DNA of 6,092 nt, from the NCBI GenBank assembly GCA_013817135.1, contig JACDDF010000155.1:1-6092 (forward strand), written 5' to 3'. This DNA is from Nitrospirales bacterium. Lineage in GTDB: Bacteria > Nitrospirota > Nitrospiria > Nitrospirales > UBA8639. A program made the translations under genes and the position numbers. Shown one piece after another: positions 1 to 5,966 of the stretch. The notes beneath the pieces were generated by a model. The model was given only the letters and a program-made list of their open reading frames with translations, did no database searches and was not told the origin of the DNA. The first letter of the stretch is position 1. Each line of letters opens with the position of its first letter.

Positions 1-165
1 ATCTTGACTCTCCTTAAGTCGCACGCCATCCGTCTCCCGAATGATGCTCTCAAGGGTTGCCTTACATTCTGGTGACCGAATGGAAAGCTCAATGACCGGC
101 CCTTCGGATGGGTTAGCTGAGGAATCTCCACCTACACGTTTTGGCTTCCAACTTTTATCCTGCAT
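1..165 (-). CDS. cpaE: CpaE/TadZ-like pilus localisation protein, N-terminal fragment
   Basis: The frame opens with ATG at 165 and stays open for 55 codons to the window edge, so the C-terminal part is missing. The start is well supported: AGGAGG lies 8 bases upstream, and the stop of the preceding lipoprotein gene is one base away. The visible protein begins with a polar stretch of about 20 residues. A strand-helix-strand pattern follows (VIELSIRSPE, then ATLESIIRE, then GVRLKE), which resembles the first beta-alpha-beta unit of the atypical receiver domain in TadZ/CpaE proteins. In that family the domain precedes a ParA/MinD-type ATPase that localises Tad machinery at the membrane. The ATPase motifs would lie outside the window and cannot be seen. 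The assignment therefore rests mainly on position directly after the secretin and lipoprotein genes, where tadZ usually sits. A different cytoplasmic Tad protein cannot be excluded. Confidence 0.72.
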   Translation of the reverse strand, partial: MQDKSWKPKRVGGDSSANPSEGPVIELSIRSPECKATLESIIRETDGVRLKESQD

Positions 166-166
166 G

Positions 167-580
167 TTAATTTCCTCCTACCCCCATGCCCGTCGAAGTG
201 GTGCCAGTTGACGCACTACTACCGGAGCTACCCTTCAGTTTAAATTCGGAATATGGCGGACTTTGAAACATCAACTGATAGCGAGCCAGACTATGTTCCG
301 TGGCTTGGGAATCGGCCGCTCCAGGTATAGGATCAAGATTGTTGGAGGCCGCAGGGTTCACGATCTGATTCTCAAGAGCCTGCCGGTAGGCCAGTCCGAA
401 CTCCTCATTCAAATGAACGGGCTGTGGTGCCCCTGGCAATAAAATCTGATCACTTTTCCCCATCGCCTGAGGCCGACGACCATTCTCCTCTGTCATGACC
501 GGCCACACTCCACAGCCGGTCATCCCCACCAGAATCAGGCCGATCAGACCGGCCATTTTCATCATTGATTGGCGTTGCAT
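167..580 (-). CDS. Small Tad-locus lipoprotein, CpaD/RcpB position
   Basis: This encodes a 137-residue probable lipoprotein. A short N-terminus with Lys8 leads into a hydrophobic segment (residues 9-22) ending in Met-Thr-Gly-Cys23. That is a somewhat degenerate lipobox, with Met at -3, consistent with lipidation of Cys23. The mature part contains Phe61-Gly62, Asn75-Pro76, Leu82-Asp83-Pro84 and an Arg100-Tyr101 followed by Phe105. From memory this resembles short conserved proteins encoded beside secretin genes in Tad loci of beta- and gammaproteobacteria, which carry an Asn-Pro / Asp-Gly / Arg-Tyr pattern. The tail from residue 117 is almost entirely Gly, Ser and Thr and looks disordered. The gene lies between secretin and tadZ, where RcpB/CpaD is expected, but I see no clear CpaD homology. 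An outer-membrane accessory of the secretin is inference. ATG 580 is preferred for its AAGGAG at 6 bases; ATG 598 and TTG 601 are in-frame alternatives. Confidence 0.75.
   Translation of the reverse strand: MQRQSMMKMAGLIGLILVGMTGCGVWPVMTEENGRRPQAMGKSDQILLPGAPQPVHLNEEFGLAYRQALENQIVNPAASNNLDPIPGAADSQATEHSLARYQLMFQSPPYSEFKLKGSSGSSASTGTTSTGMGVGGN
174..179 (-). promoter_or_regulatory. Ribosome binding site of the cpaE-like gene
   Basis: A full AGGAGG Shine-Dalgarno core lies 8 bases before the ATG at 165. It is embedded in the last codons of the upstream lipoprotein gene (GTA GGA GGA AAT TAA), whose stop is one base from the start codon. This arrangement suggests translational coupling of the two genes. 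Confidence 0.8.
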
Positions 581-586
581 ATTATG

Positions 587-592
587 CTCCTT
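587..592 (-). promoter_or_regulatory. Ribosome binding site favouring the ATG at 580
   Basis: AAGGAG lies 6 bases before the ATG at 580 of the lipoprotein gene. A second, weaker site (AAGGA, overlapping the secretin stop codon) lies 6 bases before the alternative ATG at 598, so the start is not fully decided by sequence. Confidence 0.55.
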
Positions 593-607
593 ATTCATCA
601 AATGTCC

Positions 608-2086
608 TTAGGGGGCCAGATGACCGAACATCCCTTCCATTCCACCTTTATGGTAAGGCATTCTTCCCGCCACCCTCGGTGATCCAAGAGTGTAGGCCTC
701 GCTCGGCCTGGCGACATTTGGCTCCGGATACGCTCCTTCCACATATCCCATCAGCATCAACTCAAAATCGTTAGGCTCTAAATAATGATCCGTGGGTAAG
801 GTCTGCTTCACCATGTTCAGAGGTTTCACTAAATGAGGGGTCACAATGACAATCAGTTCGGTTTCATTTTTTTGGAACGACGTGCTCCGGAATAACGCGC
901 CCAAGATCGGAATATCGCCTAAGACTGGATATTTGGCCACCGTTTCCTTGATATTGTCCTGGAGGAGCCCCGCAATGGCGAAACTTTGGCCATCGCCCAA
1001 TTCCACCACGGTCTTGAACCGGCGAGTCGTCAGAGCGGGAATTTGAAAGCCTTGCGACGTAATCCCATTGGCAAAATCCAAGTCCGACACTTCCGGGTTC
1101 ACAATCACGGAGATACGCCCTTCCGAGAGCACCGTCGGGGTAAATTTCAAGCCAACCCCGAATTCTTTAAATTTAATCGTCACCTGGCCGAGCTGTTGCG
1201 GAATGGGAATCGGAAACTCTCCCCCAACCAGAAATTCCGCGGCTTGTCCGCTTTCCGCGATCAAGGTGGGCTCGGCCAGGGCTTTCGACAAGTTATGCTG
1301 CTTTAACATATCGAGGACGACCGTCCAGGCATCGTTCCCGATGTTAAACCCCAGGAACAGATTGGAGAGCGTTCCGGGAAGGGCATCCAAAAACCCGGAA
1401 CCGTCCGAAGAAGATTGTTGGGAAAACCGGCTTAAGCTATTCAACGTGCCAACGGTAAAATCCCGTCCCCCCACTTGTTGTCGCCCAAAATTCACGCCGA
1501 GTCTCCGTAACAATCCGCGCTGCATTTCCGCGACTTTGACTTCCATCATCACCTGTTGCACCCCGCCCACCTGAACCAGATTGATGATTTTTTGCGGCGC
1601 ATAGGGCTCAGCCAGAGTGAGGGCTTTCGCCAAGGACTCCATATTGGTGACATTGCCCGCCAGAGTAATGTGCTCGTGACTATTCATCACTTGAAGATCG
1701 GGTTCATGGGGTAGCATAGTATGAAGCTGCTCTTTCAGACGGGTTACATCGGGAGAGACCCGGACCTGAAAAACATTGGACACCTGCCCATCTTGGCCCC
1801 ATAGGGTCAAGGTTGTCGTTCCAACCTCAAGCCCGGTCAAATAAATTTGCTTGGTGGAGAGCACAATTTGATCCGCCACTTTAGGATTGGCGACTGAGGC
1901 CCGCTTAAACGCCGTCTCCCGCTCCACAATTTTTGATTCTCCTACCGTCAGCCGGAGGCTTTGAGGCTCATTGACGTGGACCGCCCGAGTGGTGAGACCT
2001 TCCCCCAAGGCTCCCGTGTAGCCCACAAGGACCAGGCCCAGAGCCATCAGCAAGCCCCTGAATGGAAAACCGTGAGTCTGATTCAT
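608..2086 (-). CDS. cpaC: Tad pilus outer-membrane secretin CpaC/RcpA
   Basis: This secretin of 492 residues is expected to multimerise into the outer-membrane pore through which the Flp pilus leaves the cell. A signal peptide covers about residues 1-28 (hydrophobic LLMALGLVLVG core). A pilus-secretin N-terminal domain follows (about 40-112, containing VGESKIVE and LTGLEVGTTTLTLWG). Next comes a BON/ring-building region (about 113-180) with the MMEVKVAEMQR strand leading to LGVNFG. A Ser/Gly-rich loop lies near 213-238. The secretin beta domain spans about 250-422, with VGGEFPIPIP at 287-296 and the conserved YPVLGDIPILGALF at 386-399. The C-terminal tail has the DFELMLMGYVEG segment often seen at CpaC ends. 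Length is usual for the family. ATG 2086 is chosen for a nearby AAAGG and a normal signal-peptide n-region; an in-frame ATG at 2110 would add eight residues. It follows cpaB closely and precedes the lipoprotein gene. Confidence 0.93.
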   Translation of the reverse strand: MNQTHGFPFRGLLMALGLVLVGYTGALGEGLTTRAVHVNEPQSLRLTVGESKIVERETAFKRASVANPKVADQIVLSTKQIYLTGLEVGTTTLTLWGQDGQVSNVFQVRVSPDVTRLKEQLHTMLPHEPDLQVMNSHEHITLAGNVTNMESLAKALTLAEPYAPQKIINLVQVGGVQQVMMEVKVAEMQRGLLRRLGVNFGRQQVGGRDFTVGTLNSLSRFSQQSSSDGSGFLDALPGTLSNLFLGFNIGNDAWTVVLDMLKQHNLSKALAEPTLIAESGQAAEFLVGGEFPIPIPQQLGQVTIKFKEFGVGLKFTPTVLSEGRISVIVNPEVSDLDFANGITSQGFQIPALTTRRFKTVVELGDGQSFAIAGLLQDNIKETVAKYPVLGDIPILGALFRSTSFQKNETELIVIVTPHLVKPLNMVKQTLPTDHYLEPNDFELMLMGYVEGAYPEPNVARPSEAYTLGSPRVAGRMPYHKGGMEGMFGHLAP

Positions 2087-2132
2087 ATCCTTACCTTTCC
2101 TAACGATCATCGCGTCACTCTCGACGACCCCT

Positions 2133-2978
2133 TTAAAATTTCATCGTTTTTCGATCTGTTCCTTTGATCACCTCGACCTGGTTCTCAGATTTGCGAGCCA
2201 CTTTGGACCGGGGAGGAATGAGTTGGTGGGAACTCATCAAATCCTTAAAGTCCGCACCCTTCGTTTTCTTTACCTCCGGATTGAGCGGACTCCGCAAAGC
2301 CAAACGTAACTTTCCGCCGTTTTCGGCCATGGCCAACTTCTCGGCTTCTTCCAACGACACCTCCAACGTTATGACTTTCACCGGCGTAGGCTTTTCCTCT
2401 CCTGCTGATCGCTCCATTTGCGTATCGATTGCTAACACGAGCGTGTTCTCAAGGACCACCTTCGTCACTTCCTCTCGATTACCCCCACCATCTTTTTTCT
2501 TCCCCCTCGGATCATCAAACGTCGCCATGACATCCACCCGATCGCCTGGCTGCACAAAGCCAGGAAGCCCGACAATTTCGTTGACTTTCACGGCCATCGC
2601 CCGTTTATTGGGATCCATGACCGCGGACACGCCGCCCGTTTTAATATCGATAGGAGCCAACTTCGATTCTAAAATTGGTTCATTTTTCTTTAGATTCGTC
2701 AACACCACCCGGCCCTTCAAGGAGGCCAGATCTTTAAAATGTCCCGCCGGCACCCCTTCATCGGGATACCTCATAATTCGAACCGCTTTGTCGGCGAGTG
2801 GGGTTCCCCAGGGGATATCGGCACTGGCCACGGCCACACTCACACCCTCTACCACCACTTCCGGGGTGCTCACCTCAATCATTCGTTGGCCCTGCAGCCA
2901 CCGATACACCATGACCGTCGTTACCAGCGCAATTGCCACCGCAATGCCTAAAAATATGAGTGGACGTTTTTGTCCCAT
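2133..2978 (-). CDS. cpaB: Flp pilus assembly protein CpaB/RcpC
   Basis: This protein of 281 residues is anchored in the inner membrane and acts in the periplasm, where CpaB/RcpC is thought to stabilise or gate the secretin. One N-terminal membrane segment (about residues 7-26) is followed by a SAF-like domain (about 45-110). That domain contains VAVASADIPWGTPL, the AVRIMRYPDEGVPAGHF segment and LKKNEPILESKL, all typical of the family. The CpaB/RcpC domain (about 116-232) includes AMAVKVNEIVGLPGFVQPGDRVDV, here noted by its landmarks Val130, Gly137 and Pro144-Gly145-Asp146-Arg147, and later VITLEVSLEEAEKLAMAENGG. A Lys/Gly/Asn-rich insert near 158-169 is probably a flexible loop. The tail (about 235-281) is basic and lacks a recognisable fold. 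The start is firm: GGAGGAGG precedes the ATG. The secretin gene follows within about 25-50 bases, so co-transcription is likely. Confidence 0.92.
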   Translation of the reverse strand: MGQKRPLIFLGIAVAIALVTTVMVYRWLQGQRMIEVSTPEVVVEGVSVAVASADIPWGTPLADKAVRIMRYPDEGVPAGHFKDLASLKGRVVLTNLKKNEPILESKLAPIDIKTGGVSAVMDPNKRAMAVKVNEIVGLPGFVQPGDRVDVMATFDDPRGKKKDGGGNREEVTKVVLENTLVLAIDTQMERSAGEEKPTPVKVITLEVSLEEAEKLAMAENGGKLRLALRSPLNPEVKKTKGADFKDLMSSHQLIPPRSKVARKSENQVEVIKGTDRKTMKF

Positions 2979-2982
2979 GAGA

Positions 2983-2990
2983 CCTCCTCC
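2983..2990 (-). promoter_or_regulatory. Strong ribosome binding site of cpaB
   Basis: GGAGGAGG ends 4 bases before the ATG at 2978; its GGAGG half has a normal 7-base spacing. It is the strongest Shine-Dalgarno sequence in the window apart from the one before the cpaE-like gene. Confidence 0.75.
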
Positions 2991-3101
2991 CCCTTCTTCA
3001 CCAAATCTAGAACGAAATTTTTATTCATGCCCATCAATCCTGAGGACTCAACTTCTTTACCTCTGCATATCGAATGGTAAATGGCATTCTTAATAGACAA
3101 C

Positions 3102-3116
3102 GAGAAGAATCTTCTC
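3102..3116. repeat. 15-bp perfect inverted repeat in the cpaA-cpaB spacer
   Basis: GAGAAGA and TCTTCTC flank a single central base. In RNA it could form a 6-bp stem with a 3-base loop. No U-tract follows on the minus strand, so it is not a convincing terminator. It sits in the 181-bp gap between the prepilin peptidase and cpaB, where an operator or mRNA-processing hairpin is possible, but function is unknown. Confidence 0.4.
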
Positions 3117-3149
3117 CGATTGCTCATTTTCTACCCGCATACCTAAGGA

Positions 3150-3161
3150 AATTCGCGAATT
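3150..3161. repeat. 12-bp palindrome overlapping the cpaA stop codon
   Basis: AATTCGCGAATT is a perfect even palindrome that includes part of the stop codon of the prepilin peptidase gene. It is AT-rich at its arms and has no hairpin loop, so it looks more like a protein-binding site or chance than a terminator. Confidence 0.3.
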
Positions 3162-3687
3162 AGAACACACCATAATAAAACAACGTTTGGGCGATCACGG
3201 TTCCCAGTCCTAAAACCAGGGCATACCGTAACTTAGGCTCGGTTGGAATTGGCGCACCAGAAACCGGAATTGTCCTGGTCACTTTCAGGGTTGAAAGAAG
3301 GATAAACATCCGATCCCAGGCATGTCGCATCCCCCCCTGATTGGACATTAGGGCTAAGCTATACAGCCCACCCAACATGGCCGCAAATGCAAACGCAAAT
3401 ACCACCTGGCCCGGACCCAAGATTGTTCCAATAGCTCCGAGCAATTTCACGTCTCCGGCGCCCATGCCCCCTTTAAGATAAAAATATATCAAGCAGACCA
3501 ACCCCATAATCAAACCTCCAAGACTGAACAGGAATCCGTACCAACCATACTCCAGGCTATTCACTCCAATTCCAAAGACGGCCAAGGAACCTGTCAGCCA
3601 ATTGGGAATCCTCCCCTCCCGAACATCAGTGACAGCCGCCACTATTAATCCCAAGGCTAATCCAGATAAAAGAAAAGAAGAACTCAT
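3160..3687 (-). CDS. cpaA: Flp prepilin peptidase CpaA/TadV (A24 aspartic protease)
   Basis: This protein of 175 residues is a polytopic inner-membrane protease that cleaves the leader of Flp prepilin and of TadE-type pseudopilins. Both catalytic aspartates of the A24 family are visible: Asp21 in TDVREGRIPN, at the end of the first membrane helix, and Asp79 in KGGMGAGDVKLLG. Hydrophobic segments at about 5-20, 33-48, 53-70, 95-113 and 156-174 agree with the short CpaA/TadV architecture. It lacks the N-methyltransferase domain of the larger PilD enzymes, which is normal for this branch. I use ATG 3687, which places the first helix right after the start, although no good Shine-Dalgarno sequence precedes it. 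A TTG at 3708 would add seven polar residues and also lacks one. It is the first gene after the long spacer and may begin a separate transcript with cpaB and cpaC. Confidence 0.9.
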   Translation of the reverse strand: MSSSFLLSGLALGLIVAAVTDVREGRIPNWLTGSLAVFGIGVNSLEYGWYGFLFSLGGLIMGLVCLIYFYLKGGMGAGDVKLLGAIGTILGPGQVVFAFAFAAMLGGLYSLALMSNQGGMRHAWDRMFILLSTLKVTRTIPVSGAPIPTEPKLRYALVLGLGTVIAQTLFYYGVF

Positions 3688-3972
3688 GATTTCTAAATGT
3701 CCCGTCAAAGGCTTTTTACAAATTTTTTATGGTTAAGCCTAAAAGAAGGTCATGAGATCACGACCGATACCAGAAGGTACGCAATCAATTATTAGTCCTG
3801 AAGCATAAACACCGTGGACAGTTTCCTGTTTCGGCGGATTACCGGACCTTCTTAAGGCTGGTCACCAAAAAAGATACGAACGAGGAACAGAAGACAGCGT
3901 TTTTGATCCAGGAAAGGACTGGCGGATGTTACGAGAAGATTTTAGGGATGATAACGAAGGGGTTAAGACAAT

Positions 3973-3988
3973 TATTGGTTTGCCAATA
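3973..3988. repeat. Short hairpin-forming inverted repeat
   Basis: TATTGG and CCAATA form perfect 6-bp arms around a 4-base loop inside the long spacer. There is no downstream U-run on either strand, and its role is unknown. Confidence 0.3.
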
Positions 3989-4013
3989 TTTCAGAGGATC
4001 GGTGAGTCCTTCG

Positions 4014-4028
4014 TGAGAAAGTTTCTCA
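4014..4028. repeat. 15-bp perfect inverted repeat in the long spacer
   Basis: TGAGAAA and TTTCTCA flank a single base. Its odd-length dyad and GAGAA/TTCTC arms recall the 15-bp repeat in the cpaA-cpaB gap, though the half-site spacing differs (3 versus 5 bases), so a common binding protein is speculative. Confidence 0.35.
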
Positions 4029-4133
4029 GGAGAATTGTCTGCTATAGGCGGTAGAAATCATGGTGAGTTGCCCCTGGGAATTCAATATACAGAAGCTCTG
4101 AGAGAAAAGGAAAATCGTAAGAAATTTTCTTTG

Positions 4134-4157
4134 GGCCCGTCTAGGTTTAGACGGGCC
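4134..4157 (-). terminator. Hairpin after the tadG-like gene, probable terminator
   Basis: GGCCCGTCTA pairs perfectly with TAGACGGGCC across a 4-base loop, giving a 10-bp GC-rich stem. It starts 43 bases past the tadG-like stop codon, where a transcript end is expected. On the minus strand the stem is followed by CAAAGAAAATTTC and not a clean U-tract, so intrinsic termination may be incomplete. It may instead protect the 3' end or attenuate read-through. The stem reads the same on both strands, but no plus-strand gene needs it. Confidence 0.55.
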
Positions 4158-4200
4158 GAAAGGAAGGAAGATACCTAAACTCTCGTCTGACTACTCCCCA

Positions 4201-5316
4201 TTACGACACCAATCGTGGATACACCGATAAGGGCTGAAGGGGTCCAATGCCCCCACCGGTTTGGTTGGGAGATGGCGCTCCATCGAAAAAGGCATCGCAT
4301 TTCACTTCCGCTTGAATGTCATTCTTTGCCACTTTGGTAATTACCGCTTTCGCATATCCCACAATGATGATAGAATCACTGGGATTATTACAAGAAGATG
4401 AGGAACTGGATTGATAGACAGGAAGATTAATGGCCCATTCATCTCGCCCAGTGTCGGTATTCCATTGCTTCTTCGTATTCCACAAATTGATCAGATTGGG
4501 AAACGCGGATGACACTTCTCCACCAGTAAAATTGTAGTGAGTCTGCCCTGGAGTAAGACCGGGACTTTGATAGCTTCCGTCTTGTAACCCATCGATAGTA
4601 TTACGGAGTTTGTTCGCATTGGCCGGCGTCTGATCAAAGACGTGCCATCCCGCACATCCATTCGCGCCGGTGGGAGAAAATTGGATACCGGAATTGCAGG
4701 AGGCCACGCCATTAAACCAATTTTGAGAAATGGCAAACGGCACATCGGCGACTCCTGGGGGGGTTGGTCCACCCGAGGTTCCCAAAGCGGCGATTGAAGT
4801 GGTCGAAAGATTCATAGTGCTTACGCCCAATATTCCCCCAAAAAATGTCGTAATCGGTCCATTCGCCGCACCATCCCGTCGTGCGGTCGCGCGAATGGCA
4901 TTGGGGCGTGTCACGGTTGGAGTAAACGTCTTTCCATTGAAATCCCACGTGCCATATTCGATATCCCCCTGGGAAAGAGACAGATTACTGACATTCGAGG
5001 CACTATTGGCATTCGCTGCGGCTGTCGCCTGAGCGTTCACTTGTGATTGTTCAGCGCTCGTCAGGTTTCGATTCAAATCCTGCTGCTGCGCAATGGGCAT
5101 GGCCAGATAGGTCACCCCTAACTGCCGTGCAGCGGCCAGGGCCGCGGCATCCGAAGCATTGTGCAATTCATTTTGGGTGAGTAGGGCATGTCCGACATCA
5201 ATCGCCACACCCGCCATAATAGCCATGGTCAATCCCATAAAGGCGCCATTGATGGCCGCGATGCCACGTTGATTCAGGAGGGCAGAGACACCCCATGTTC
5301 GGTGCTTGTTCCACAT
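4201..5316 (-). CDS. tadG: TadG-like Flp pilus assembly protein with short, Cys-containing C-terminal region
   Basis: This encodes a 371-residue protein of the Tad-like (TadE/G) group, probably anchored in the inner membrane with most of the chain in the periplasm. The N-terminus has Gln16-Arg17-Gly18, a membrane segment (about 19-40) and the family signature Gln48-Asn49 ... Asn53-Ala-Ser-Asp56 followed by AAALAAARQL. The helix resembles a pilin stem, but position 23 is Asn where a cleaved prepilin would have Glu, so processing is doubtful. A Ser/Asn/Thr-rich region (about 85-180) leads to a C-terminal part with four cysteines (207, 221, 309, 340), a six-Ser run at 303-308 and several Trp. 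I see no von Willebrand MIDAS motif (DxSxS), which many full-length TadG proteins carry, so this is a shorter form. The ATG has AAGGA 9 bases upstream. It follows tadE by about 50 bp and ends before a strong hairpin. Confidence 0.82.
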   Translation of the reverse strand: MWNKHRTWGVSALLNQRGIAAINGAFMGLTMAIMAGVAIDVGHALLTQNELHNASDAAALAAARQLGVTYLAMPIAQQQDLNRNLTSAEQSQVNAQATAAANANSASNVSNLSLSQGDIEYGTWDFNGKTFTPTVTRPNAIRATARRDGAANGPITTFFGGILGVSTMNLSTTSIAALGTSGGPTPPGVADVPFAISQNWFNGVASCNSGIQFSPTGANGCAGWHVFDQTPANANKLRNTIDGLQDGSYQSPGLTPGQTHYNFTGGEVSSAFPNLINLWNTKKQWNTDTGRDEWAINLPVYQSSSSSSCNNPSDSIIIVGYAKAVITKVAKNDIQAEVKCDAFFDGAPSPNQTGGGIGPLQPLSVYPRLVS

Positions 5317-5366
5317 GTTCGAATTTCCTTTTCCCTTCCCGTTTTGTACCGGACCATTTTTCTGTC

Positions 5367-5792
5367 TTATTCCATCATCATGGTGACAGAAGCTTGTAAG
5401 TTGGGTGTAGAAATCGCAGGAATGAGCTTATCGATCACAAAATAATTCCAGGGTATGGTGGATACCACATTTAACGGCTGCCCCTGGGGGCTTCCAACTC
5501 CATTCGCCACTACGGTAAGTCCGGAAGGATTCACTCCTCCTGCTGAAAGCGAAGCCGAGACCGCAGCCTTAATTTGTGCCTGGCCATTGCCCGCCGCAAA
5601 TAACGTCCCCTGACGCGCTCCCACCCTGGTGGCATTCACGAGGACTTCCTTGAACCACAACATACGACCAAAATCGATCGCTCCAAATACGAGTGAAGCA
5701 AGAATGGGTAGAATGAGAGCAAACTCTACCGCCGTGGAGCCCCGCTCGGATTTCCTCAGATGTTGTAAACGTTGACTTGGAATTACCTTCAT
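5367..5792 (-). CDS. tadE: TadE-like pseudopilin
   Basis: This is a 141-residue minor pilin-like protein. A basic N-terminus (residues 1-17) is followed by Gly18-Ser-Thr-Ala-Val-Glu23-Phe24, which fits the type IV prepilin cleavage rule with Glu at +5. A hydrophobic helix (about 21-42) continues into FGRMLWFKEVLVNATRVGAR, the TadE-like domain pattern. CpaA, encoded downstream in this window, would be the expected peptidase cutting after Gly18. The remainder is a small periplasmic domain ending in an ASVTMMME strand, a typical TadE-like ending. ATG 5792 is preferred because it gives a normal short leader. A GTG at 5864 with AAGGA only 2 bases away would add 24 residues and cannot be ruled out. 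The gene sits between flp and the tadG-like gene and is probably co-transcribed with both. Confidence 0.88.
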   Translation of the reverse strand: MKVIPSQRLQHLRKSERGSTAVEFALILPILASLVFGAIDFGRMLWFKEVLVNATRVGARQGTLFAAGNGQAQIKAAVSASLSAGGVNPSGLTVVANGVGSPQGQPLNVVSTIPWNYFVIDKLIPAISTPNLQASVTMMME

Positions 5793-5922
5793 AAGCCTTT
5801 GCCCCATCCAGCTAAATGGTTTGAAGGTGGCTACCAGGCCGTATCTCCCACCCTCCCCCGACACTATCCTTCAACCGGTAGCGGCCCTCACCCAGTTATT
5901 TGCTGAAAGGTCGACCATGCTG

Positions 5923-5961
5923 TGTTGAACAACGCAAGTCGCTCAGTACAGCCCTTCAACA
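5923..5961. repeat. Inverted repeat in the flp-tadE spacer
   Basis: TGTTGAA and TTCAACA form 7-bp arms around a 25-base loop, starting a few bases after the flp stop codon. Such a stem could reduce read-through from the highly expressed pilin gene into tadE or stabilise the flp mRNA. No U-tract follows, and the arms are AT-rich, so support is weak. Confidence 0.3.
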
Positions 5962-5966
5962 TCCTG

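Larger units (their letters stand above)
3709..4133. other. Long spacer between the tadG-like gene and cpaA, no convincing gene
   Basis: No frame here has both a start with ribosome binding site and recognisable protein content. On the plus strand a frame is open from 3756 to the TGA at 4014-4016 (86 codons) but has no ATG, GTG or TTG near its beginning. A second plus frame is open from 3809 to about 4054, and its only ATG (3926) gives 42 codons. Neither resembles a family I know. Small inverted repeats are present: TATTGG/CCAATA (3973-3988), TGAGAAA/TTTCTCA (4014-4028) and AAGAAA/TTTCTT (4119-4131). The stretch probably holds the cpaA promoter and leader, or the remains of a lost gene, but no clear -35/-10 pair is seen. 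Confidence 0.5.

Noticed and set aside
1068..1574. 168-codon plus-strand open frame opposite the secretin
   Set aside because: Antisense shadow of the conserved secretin domain; no homology seen and no convincing start context.
2164..3093. 309-codon plus-strand open frame opposite cpaB
   Set aside because: It is fully antisense to a clear CpaB gene with a strong ribosome binding site, and its translation has Ser/Pro/Thr-rich shadow composition and no recognisable domain.
3001..3159. Possible promoter or small ORF in the cpaA-cpaB gap
   Set aside because: A TTGAGT hexamer exists but no matching -10 at 16-18 bases, and the only small frame (16 codons from an ATG near 3140) has no usable ribosome binding site.
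3726..3753. Possible cpaA promoter on the minus strand: ATGACC, 16 bases, CATAAA
   Set aside because: Only four of six matches in each hexamer and a slightly short spacer; in AT-rich DNA this is close to chance, so it is not listed as a feature.
4491..4948. Two minus-strand frames of 93 and 78 codons inside the tadG-like gene
   Set aside because: They overlap the TadG-like frame, which has the family N-terminus and ribosome binding site; the alternative frames resemble no known protein.
5793..5864. N-terminal extension of TadE from a GTG at 5864
   Set aside because: The AAGGA is only 2 bases from the GTG, and the extension would give an unusually long leader before the prepilin motif; kept as an alternative only.
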